From positions 1-6,517 of the forward strand of contig JAIRRE010000278.1 in NCBI GenBank assembly GCA_031256125.1: a stretch of DNA of 6,517 nucleotides. The letters are read 5' to 3'. This document shows positions 1 to 6,047 of this stretch, piece by piece (the first letter of the stretch is position 1; the number at the start of each line of letters is the position of its first letter). The translations under genes were made by a program, and so were the position numbers. Under the pieces are notes generated by a model, which saw nothing but the letters and a program-made list of their open reading frames with translations, was not told the origin of the DNA and searched no databases. This DNA is from Burkholderiaceae bacterium. Its GTDB lineage: Bacteria; Pseudomonadota; Gammaproteobacteria; Burkholderiales; Burkholderiaceae_C.

Positions 1-1730
1 GGTGCATCCAAAGCAGCGCTGGCGCCAGCGGTCGCGGATGACACGGTTGGGACCATGCGGTTGACACGATCAATCTCCGCGATAAGCGGCCCAAAAGCTT
101 GATTCTGGGCGGCGACAAGCAAGGCCGCCAGCGGTTGCGCGCCGTGTTCGAGGTATTGCGTATCGAGCCAGCGAAACAACTCTCCATATAAGCCGTCTTG
201 ACCGCTGAGCAGATCTTTGTCGTTGTCGTTGAGCCATTCCCACAGCGAGGTGTCGCGCAGAATCAGGCTGGCGATGTTGCGCGCCTGCGCCTGACTGGGC
301 GAGCGGCTGGGCAGCCGCGATGTGATCCGGGATGCTGAGCGTGGCGCGGTTGGCGCTACCGATGGCGCATGCCCCCGGCTGTGGTCACGGTCCGAATCGA
401 ATTGGCGCTCCGGCGCGCGCTCGCCACCCCAAGCGGTGAGCAACGCGGCGGCATCGACTCCGGCGCGCGTGGCGATGTCGGTCAAAAGCTGTTGCTTGAG
501 CAAGCCTTGCGGCATGGCCTGCCACAGCGGACGGGCGTTGGCGGCAAAGTGCGAACGGCCCTCGGCGGTCGAAAGATCACATTCTTGCGCCGCCGCGTCG
601 GACAGAAAGCGCGACAGCGGCACGGCATCGCGCACGGCGGCGGCAAAGGCCGCATCGCCTTCGGCGCGGATGAAACTGTCAGGGTCGTGCTCGGGCGGCA
701 GGAACAGGAACTTGACGCTGCGCACATCGGTCGCCAGCGGCAGCGCCGCATCCAGCGCCTTGCGCGCGGCGTGGCGCCCCGCTGCGTCGCCATCGAAGCT
801 GAACACGATGTTGCCGGTAAAGCGAAACAGCTTTTGCACATGGTCAAAGGTGCAGGCCGTGCCCAGCGTGGCGACCGCGTTGCCTTGGCCGAGTTGCGCC
901 AGCGCCACCACGTCCATATAGCCTTCCACCACCAGCGCATAGCCTTGTTCGCGGATGGCCTGCCGCGCCTCGTACAGGCCATACAGCTCGTGTCCTTTGT
1001 GGAATACCGGCGTTTCGGGCGAATTGAGGTATTTGGGTTTTTCGTCGCCCAACACCCGCCCGCCAAAGCCGATGACCTGGCCTTGCACGTTGCGGATCGG
1101 GAACATGATGCGGTCGCGGAAGCGGTCGTAGCGGCGCGCCTGCTCCTCGTTCTCCGTGGTTTCGGGCGCGATCACCAGGCCGCTGTCGGCCAGCAGCGGG
1201 TCGTCATAGCGGGGGAAGACGCTGGTTAGAAAGCGCCAGCCCTCAGGCGCGTAACCCAGGCCGAAATCGCGCGCAATCTGGCCCGAAACGCCGCGGCGCT
1301 TCAAGTATTCAATGGCGCGCGGCGCAGCGCGCAACTGTTTTTTGTAGGCGGCGGCGGCGCGTTCGAGCACGCCGGTCAGGGTCGCGCGCTGTTCTTTCTC
1401 GCGCTGCTCGTCTTCGCGCTCGGCGGGCGAGCGATCATCATCGGGCACCGTCATGCCGTATTCCTGCGCCAGGTCGCGCACCGTGTCCATGAAGCCCGCG
1501 CCGGTCTGCTCCATCAAAAAGTTGATGGCGTCGCCGTTTTTGCCGCAACCGAAACAGTGGTAGAACTGTTTGGACGGGCTGACGGTGAAGGAGGGCGACT
1601 TCTCGGCATGGAACGGGCACAGCCCGGAGAAATTAGCTCCCGTTTTCTTGAGCGGCACATAGCGGCCCACGATCTCCACCAGATCGGCGCGGGCGAGCAA
1701 CTCCTGTATGAACGATGCGGGTATGGACAC
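1..1730 (-). CDS. dnaG: DNA primase DnaG, C-terminal end cut by window edge
   Basis: DnaG synthesises the short RNA primers for lagging-strand replication and works at the fork with the DnaB helicase. Reading the minus strand from GTG at 1730 gives 576 uninterrupted codons to the left edge; E. coli DnaG is 581 residues, so I expect a few dozen C-terminal residues to be missing. An N-terminal CHC2 zinc finger is visible (C38, H41, C59, C62). Next come the core motif KYLNSPETPVFHKG from residue 233 and the TOPRIM domain, with EGYMDV (E269) and SFDGDAAGR (D313, D315), the metal-binding acidic residues. An Arg/Ser/Pro-rich linker (about 437-482) leads to the start of the helicase-binding domain. 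The GTG start is chosen because SIPASFIQELLARADLVEIV aligns with the family N-terminus. No Shine-Dalgarno precedes it, and an in-frame ATG at 1808 would add 26 residues. The gene is divergent from the aminotransferase operon. Confidence 0.97.
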   Translation of the reverse strand, partial: MSIPASFIQELLARADLVEIVGRYVPLKKTGANFSGLCPFHAEKSPSFTVSPSKQFYHCFGCGKNGDAINFLMEQTGAGFMDTVRDLAQEYGMTVPDDDRSPAEREDEQREKEQRATLTGVLERAAAAYKKQLRAAPRAIEYLKRRGVSGQIARDFGLGYAPEGWRFLTSVFPRYDDPLLADSGLVIAPETTENEEQARRYDRFRDRIMFPIRNVQGQVIGFGGRVLGDEKPKYLNSPETPVFHKGHELYGLYEARQAIREQGYALVVEGYMDVVALAQLGQGNAVATLGTACTFDHVQKLFRFTGNIVFSFDGDAAGRHAARKALDAALPLATDVRSVKFLFLPPEHDPDSFIRAEGDAAFAAAVRDAVPLSRFLSDAAAQECDLSTAEGRSHFAANARPLWQAMPQGLLKQQLLTDIATRAGVDAAALLTAWGGERAPERQFDSDRDHSRGHAPSVAPTAPRSASRITSRLPSRSPSQAQARNIASLILRDTSLWEWLNDNDKDLLSGQDGLYGELFRWLDTQYLEHGAQPLAALLVAAQNQAFGPLIAEIDRVNRMVPTVSSATAGASAALDA

Positions 1731-1893
1731 GGGGAGATTGTCGCCGGGCCCGGGCGGGTTGGTTTTCCTGCTGGTGGCGGCAGAGACAACCCGGCAGGCA
1801 GAGCTCATGTTGCGAACAAGCTGAAGTCCCGCACAACGTGTCTGGATGTGTTCCAATTCCTGAATTTACATTGCCCAACCTGCGAGGCGTGTC
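1731..1893. promoter_or_regulatory. Divergent intergenic region between dnaG and the alaA-hom-thrC operon
   Basis: These 163 bases separate the two outward-reading genes and must carry the promoter of the plus-strand operon; dnaG may also be transcribed from here. I see no strong -35/-10 pair on either strand. The AT-richest stretch is about 1851-1872, where TACATT at 1867-1872 could be a weak -10 for the rightward operon, but no good -35 lies 16-18 bases upstream. A 10-base perfect palindrome, CCGGGCCCGG, sits at 1744-1753, just upstream of the proposed dnaG GTG. No leader peptide rich in Thr or Ile codons and no attenuator-like hairpin with a U-tract is visible, so threonine attenuation of the enteric kind is not supported. 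No RNA gene is seen. Confidence 0.45.
1884..1887 (+). promoter_or_regulatory. Shine-Dalgarno for the aminotransferase
   Basis: GAGG lies six bases upstream of the ATG at 1894. This fixes the start of the aminotransferase at the MKTIQKSAKL reading, which agrees with the family N-terminus. Confidence 0.75.
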
Positions 1894-3201
1894 ATGAAGA
1901 CCATCCAGAAATCGGCCAAGCTGGCCAACGTGCTCTACGACGTGCGCGGCCCTATCGTGGAGGCGGCGCGGCAGATGGAGGACGAAGGGCAGAAAATCAT
2001 CAAGCTCAACATCGGCAACCTGGCACCGTTTGGCTTCGAGCCGCCCGAGGAGGTGGTGCAGGATATGACGCGCAACCTGTCCAACGCGGCGGGGTATTCC
2101 GATGGTAAAGGCATTTTTTCGGCGCGCAAGGCGGTGATGCACTACACGCAGCAACAGGGCATTGCCGGGGTGACGCTCGACGATATTTACCTGGGCAATG
2201 GCGCCAGCGACGTGATCAACATGGCGGTCAACGCCCTGCTCAACGAGGGCGACCAAATGCTGGTGCCCGCGCCCGATTACCCGCAATGGACGGCCACGGC
2301 CAGCCTTTCGGGCGGCAAGCCGGTGCACTATCTGTGCGATGAGGGCAATGGCTGGATGCCGGACTTGGCCGACATCCGCGCCAAGATTACGCCGACTACG
2401 CGCGCCATCGTGGTCATCAATCCCAACAACCCGACCGGCGCGGTGTATTCCGAGGAACTGCTGCGCGGCATCGTGCAAATCGCGCGCGAGCATAACCTGG
2501 TCATCATGGCCGACGAGGTGTACGACAAGGTGCTCTACGACGACGTGCGGCACACGCCGCTGGCTTTATTGTCGGAGGATGTGCTGACGCTGACCTTCGG
2601 CTCGCTCTCCAAGGCGTACCGGGCTTGCGGTTTTCGCGCCGGATGGATGATTATTTCCGGCGACAAATCGGGGGCGCGCGACTACATCGAGGGGCTGAAC
2701 ATGCTGGCCAACATCAAGCTGGGCAGCAACGTGCCGGGGCAATACGGTATCCAGACCGCGCTGGGCGGTTACCAGAGCATCAACGATTTAGTGTGCGAAG
2801 GCGGGCGCTTGCGCCGTCAGCGTGACCTAGCCTATGAACTCATTACGCAGATTCCAGGCGTGACCTGTGTTAAGCCGCAGGCCACGCTGTACATGTTTCC
2901 CCGGCTTGACCCCAAAATCTATCCGATCAAGGACGACCGGCAGTTTTTCATGGAAGTGCTGCGCGCCACGCGCGTGATGCTGGTACAGGGATCGGGCTTC
3001 AACTACCCGGACAACCAGCATTTCCGCGTGGTATTCCTACCGTACGAAGACGAGCTACGCGAAGCCATCGGGCGGCTGGCTAAATTTTTGGAGCAATACC
3101 GCGCGCGCTACGCCCGTTCCGCCGCCCCGGCCAGCGCGCCTGTGGCGGACCTTGCTGGTAAAAAGGAAGAAGCGGTCGCGCGCGCCAAGAGTGTTTTATA
3201 A
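1894..3201 (+). CDS. alaA: PLP-dependent alanine/glutamate-pyruvate-type aminotransferase (AlaA/AlaT family)
   Basis: A cytoplasmic fold-type I aminotransferase. Characterised relatives (E. coli AlaA, older name AlaT in beta- and gammaproteobacteria) transfer the amino group from glutamate to pyruvate to make alanine; the substrate here is inferred. The N-terminus KSAKLANVLYDVRGP is the AlaA hallmark, unlike the LPPYVF start of the AlaC branch. Visible active-site features are NPNNPTG (176-182), D207 and Y210 in ADEVYDK (cofactor ring nitrogen and O3'), the Schiff-base lysine K240 in SLSKAYR, and R378 in HFRVVFLP, which should bind the substrate carboxylate. The protein is 435 residues against about 405 for E. 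coli AlaA; most of the excess is an Ala/Lys-rich tail after about residue 409. Several positions usually constant in the family differ (NGASDVI, DYPQWTA, IKLGSN). It is the first gene of the hom-thrC cluster, 17 bases before hom. It could have another amino acceptor. Confidence 0.93.
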   Translation: MKTIQKSAKLANVLYDVRGPIVEAARQMEDEGQKIIKLNIGNLAPFGFEPPEEVVQDMTRNLSNAAGYSDGKGIFSARKAVMHYTQQQGIAGVTLDDIYLGNGASDVINMAVNALLNEGDQMLVPAPDYPQWTATASLSGGKPVHYLCDEGNGWMPDLADIRAKITPTTRAIVVINPNNPTGAVYSEELLRGIVQIAREHNLVIMADEVYDKVLYDDVRHTPLALLSEDVLTLTFGSLSKAYRACGFRAGWMIISGDKSGARDYIEGLNMLANIKLGSNVPGQYGIQTALGGYQSINDLVCEGGRLRRQRDLAYELITQIPGVTCVKPQATLYMFPRLDPKIYPIKDDRQFFMEVLRATRVMLVQGSGFNYPDNQHFRVVFLPYEDELREAIGRLAKFLEQYRARYARSAAPASAPVADLAGKKEEAVARAKSVL

Positions 3202-3211
3202 AGGAGAAAGG
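3201..3211 (+). promoter_or_regulatory. Double Shine-Dalgarno for hom overlapping the alaA stop
   Basis: AAGGAG (3201-3206) begins on the last base of the alaA TAA. AAAGG (3207-3211) follows directly and sits at the better distance, seven bases, from the hom ATG at 3219. The placement suggests that ribosomes ending alaA can reinitiate at hom. Confidence 0.8.
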
Positions 3212-3218
3212 TTTACCC

Positions 3219-4583
3219 ATGCCGGAAAAACAATGGCATCCCATCCGCGTCGGACTGCTGGGCATCGGCACCGTGGGCAGCGGCGTGTTCAACGTGCTGC
3301 GGCGCAATCAGGAAGAAATCAAACGCCGCGCGGGCCGGGGCATCGAAATTGCAATGGTGGCCGACCTCGACACCGTGCGCGCCCAAGCCATTGTCGGCCC
3401 GGACGTGCAAGTGGTGGCCGATGCGCGCCAGGTTATCGCCAGTCCAGACATCGACATCGTGATCGAACTGATCGGCGGTTACGGCATCGCCAAGCAATTG
3501 GCGCTGGAGGCCATCGCGGCGGGCAAGCATCTGGTAACGGCCAACAAGGCGCTGCTGGCAGTGCACGGCACCGAGATTTTCGAGGCGGCGCAGCATAAGG
3601 GCGTTATCGTCGCCTTCGAAGCCGCGGTGGCGGGCGGCATCCCGATCATTAAGGCGCTGCGCGAGGGCTTAACCGCCAACCGCATCGAATGGGTGGCCGG
3701 CATCATCAACGGCACCACCAATTTCATTTTGTCGGAAATGCGCGACCAGGGGCTGGACTTCGGCGCGGCCCTGAAAGACGCGCAGCGCCTGGGTTACGCC
3801 GAGGCCGATCCGACCTTCGACATCGAGGGTATCGACGCCGCGCACAAGGTCACGCTGATGAGCGCTATCGCTTTCGGCATTCCAGTGCAGTTCGATAAAG
3901 CGTATATCGAAGGCATTACCAAACTGGCGGCGGCGGACATCCGCTACGCCGAGCAACTGGGTTACCGCATCAAGCTGCTGGGCATCACGCGGCGGCGCGA
4001 AGGGCAGGGCGTGGAATTGCGTGTGCACCCCACGCTGATTCCTGCGCGGCGCTTGATCGCCAACGTGGAAGGCGCGATGAATGCCGTGGTGGTCAACGGC
4101 GACGCGGTGGGCACCACGCTGTATTACGGCAAGGGCGCGGGCAGCGAGCCAACCGCCAGCGCCGTGATCGCCGACCTGGTGGATGTGGCGCGGCTGGCTG
4201 CCAGCGCCCCGCAATGCCGCGTGCCGCATCTGGCCTTCCAGCCCGGCGCGCTGTACAACGTCGGCGTGTTGCCGATTGAAGAAATCGTTACTGGCTATTA
4301 CCTGCGGTTGCGCGTGGCGGACCAAACCGGCGTGCTGGCGCGCGTCGCCACCACGTTGGCCGAGGCGGACATCAGCATTGACGCGCTGCTGCAACGCGAA
4401 GCCGACGAGGTGGACGGCGCGGACGCGGAGCAGGGCGGTCAGAGCCGCGTGCCGCAAACCGATCTCATCATCCTCACCCACGACGCGCGCGAAGGCGACA
4501 TGAACCGCGCTCTGGCCCAATTGCAAACTTTGCCCGGCGTGCTGGCGCCCATCGTGCGGATACGCAAGGAAGATTTGGCGTGA
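3219..4583 (+). CDS. hom: Homoserine dehydrogenase, monofunctional with C-terminal ACT domain
   Basis: Reduces L-aspartate 4-semialdehyde to L-homoserine with NAD(P)H, the branch step toward threonine and methionine. The 454-residue protein opens with a Rossmann motif GLLGIGTVGSG (G15, G17, G20), followed by TANKALLA with the likely catalytic K110, NGTTNFIL (164-171) and the family signature spanning 188-210 (GYAEADP then D201, G204, D206, K210). A C-terminal ACT domain (about 360-445) is the usual site of threonine feedback inhibition in monofunctional enzymes. There is no fused aspartokinase. Compared with the usual length of about 435, the protein is longer, mainly because of an acidic, Gly-rich loop at about 395-412 inside the ACT domain. 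The ATG is supported by a good ribosome site. The stop overlaps the thrC start in GTGA, indicating coupled translation. Confidence 0.97.
   Translation: MPEKQWHPIRVGLLGIGTVGSGVFNVLRRNQEEIKRRAGRGIEIAMVADLDTVRAQAIVGPDVQVVADARQVIASPDIDIVIELIGGYGIAKQLALEAIAAGKHLVTANKALLAVHGTEIFEAAQHKGVIVAFEAAVAGGIPIIKALREGLTANRIEWVAGIINGTTNFILSEMRDQGLDFGAALKDAQRLGYAEADPTFDIEGIDAAHKVTLMSAIAFGIPVQFDKAYIEGITKLAAADIRYAEQLGYRIKLLGITRRREGQGVELRVHPTLIPARRLIANVEGAMNAVVVNGDAVGTTLYYGKGAGSEPTASAVIADLVDVARLAASAPQCRVPHLAFQPGALYNVGVLPIEEIVTGYYLRLRVADQTGVLARVATTLAEADISIDALLQREADEVDGADAEQGGQSRVPQTDLIILTHDAREGDMNRALAQLQTLPGVLAPIVRIRKEDLA
4566..4572 (+). promoter_or_regulatory. Shine-Dalgarno inside hom for the thrC GTG start
   Basis: AAGGAAG lies within the last hom codons, seven bases before GTG at 4580. 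It decides in favour of the GTG start overlapping the hom stop, giving the MNYLSTRG N-terminus typical of threonine synthase. Confidence 0.8.
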
Positions 4584-6022
4584 ACTACCTTTCCACCCGT
4601 GGCGATCCAGCGCGCCGCAAGTTTTGCGACATCCTGCTCGAAGGGCTGGCGCCCGATGGCGGGCTGTATTTGCCCGAACGCTATCCGCGCATCGATGCGC
4701 GCACACTGGCCGATTGGCGCGCGCTGTATGCCGGTCAAGGCTACGCCGCGCTGGCGCACGCGGTGTTGTCGCTGTACATCGACGACATTTCGTCCACCGA
4801 TTTGCAAGCGATTTGCGCCAAAACCTATACCGAAGCCACATTCGGTACGCCGCAAATCACGCCGCTCAAGCGCCTGGAAGACGGGTTTTATCTAGAGGCG
4901 CTTTCCAACGGCCCCACGCTCGCCTTCAAGGATATGGCGATGCAGTTGCTGGGCAACCTGTTCGAGTACGAACTGACGCGGCGCGGCCAGCAGCTCAACA
5001 TCCTGGGCGCGACCAGCGGCGATACCGGCAGCGCGGCCGAATACGCCATGCGCGGCAAACGCGGCATCCGCGTGTTCATGCTCAGCCCCAGCGGGCGCAT
5101 GAGCGCCTTCCAGCAGGCGCAGATGTACAGCCTGCAAGACCCCAACATCCACAACCTGGCCATTGAAGGCGTGTTCGACGATTGTCAGGACATCGTGAAA
5201 ACCGTCAGCGGCGATCTGGCGTTCAAGCGCCGCTATCAAATCGGAAGCGTAAATTCCATAAACTGGGCGCGTTTGCTGGCACAGGTGGTGTACTACTTTG
5301 CTGGTTATTTCCAGGCGACGGCGAGTAACGATGATCCGGTGCGCTTTACCGTGCCTTCGGGCAATTTCGGCAATGTCTGCGCAGGCCACGTGGCGCGCAT
5401 GATGGGGCTGCCCATCGAGCGCCTGGTGATCGCCACCAATGAAAACGATGTACTCGACGAATTTTTCCGCACCGGCGTTTATCGCGTACGCGGTTCGGAC
5501 CAGACGCATGAGACGTCCAGCCCGTCGATGGATATCAGCAAGGCCAGCAATTTCGAGCGTTTCATCGCCGATCTGCTTGGGCGCGACGGCGCGCGCGTGG
5601 CGGCGCTGTTCGGCGAGGCGCTGAATCGAGCCAAACGGTTCGATTTGAGCGGCGAGCCGGCCTTTGCCCAAGTATTAACGCGCTATGGTTTCGAGAGCGG
5701 CAGTAGCACGCACGCCGACCGCGTGGCGACCATCCGCGACGTGTGGGCGCGCCACCAGGTGATGATCGACCCGCATACCGCCGATGGCGTCAAGGTTGCG
5801 CACGAGCATCGCAGCAATGTGCCAATGATCGTGCTGGAAACCGCGCTGCCGGTGAAATTCGCCGCCACCATTGAGGAGGCGCTGGGCCGCGCGCCCGACC
5901 GCCCGGCGCACTTTGTCGGCATCGAACAACTATCGAAGCGCGTGACGGTGCTACCCGCCGATGCGGAGCGGGTCAAGGATTTCATCGCGGCGCATTGCGC
6001 GGATGACGGGCGTTGCGCGTAA
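4580..6022 (+). CDS. thrC: Threonine synthase
   Basis: A PLP enzyme (fold type II) that converts O-phospho-L-homoserine and water to L-threonine and phosphate, the last step of threonine synthesis, in the cytoplasm. The N-terminus MNYLSTRG and DGGLYLPE are family hallmarks. Other visible features are NGPTLAFKDMA with the Schiff-base lysine K117, the SGDTGS loop (146-151) and the cofactor-phosphate loop PSGNFGN (259-265). At 480 residues it belongs to the long form, somewhat longer than the E. coli enzyme (428), and it is intact. The start is GTG, sharing four bases with the hom stop and preceded by AAGGAAG, so translation is probably coupled to hom. The substrate is supplied by a homoserine kinase, which is not encoded in this window. 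Confidence 0.97.
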   Translation: MNYLSTRGDPARRKFCDILLEGLAPDGGLYLPERYPRIDARTLADWRALYAGQGYAALAHAVLSLYIDDISSTDLQAICAKTYTEATFGTPQITPLKRLEDGFYLEALSNGPTLAFKDMAMQLLGNLFEYELTRRGQQLNILGATSGDTGSAAEYAMRGKRGIRVFMLSPSGRMSAFQQAQMYSLQDPNIHNLAIEGVFDDCQDIVKTVSGDLAFKRRYQIGSVNSINWARLLAQVVYYFAGYFQATASNDDPVRFTVPSGNFGNVCAGHVARMMGLPIERLVIATNENDVLDEFFRTGVYRVRGSDQTHETSSPSMDISKASNFERFIADLLGRDGARVAALFGEALNRAKRFDLSGEPAFAQVLTRYGFESGSSTHADRVATIRDVWARHQVMIDPHTADGVKVAHEHRSNVPMIVLETALPVKFAATIEEALGRAPDRPAHFVGIEQLSKRVTVLPADAERVKDFIAAHCADDGRCA

Positions 6023-6047
6023 CCGGTGCGTACCGTGGCAGGGCGCG

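Noticed and set aside
17..30. Perfect 14-base palindrome CGCTGGCGCCAGCG
   Set aside because: Falls in the Ala/Gly/Ser-rich coding end of dnaG and is explained by codon choice; no second copy or T-tract was noticed.
61..86. TTGACA followed by GATAAG, resembling a promoter
   Set aside because: The spacer is only 14 bases and it lies inside dnaG, antisense to it; probably chance.
369..1229. Plus-strand open frame of 286 codons over dnaG
   Set aside because: Antisense to the TOPRIM and core region of DnaG; Arg/His/Gln-rich shadow without motifs.
1744..1753. CCGGGCCCGG palindrome upstream of dnaG as an operator
   Set aside because: A single short GC palindrome in GC-rich DNA is not enough to claim a regulator site; mentioned only within the gap description.
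1801..1893. Threonine attenuator leader before the operon
   Set aside because: The only short frames (for example ATG TTG CGA ACA AGC TGA at 1807-1824) lack Thr/Ile runs, and no terminator/antiterminator hairpins follow.
1633..2553. Minus-strand open frame of 306 codons across the gap and the start of the aminotransferase
   Set aside because: His/Arg/Val-rich translation with no domain; it is antisense to a gene with clear family motifs, as expected from GC-rich codon bias.
3669..4841. Minus-strand open frame of 390 codons antisense to hom and the start of thrC
   Set aside because: Long but compositionally a shadow (Arg, His, Gln, Ala); no motif and no ribosome site. The plus-strand genes explain the open frame.
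4892..5671. Minus-strand open frame of 259 codons antisense to thrC
   Set aside because: Shadow of thrC; low-information composition and no recognisable family.
6023..6036. Possible hairpin CGGT-GCGT-ACCG just after the thrC stop
   Set aside because: The stem is only four pairs with no following T-run, so it is not a credible terminator.
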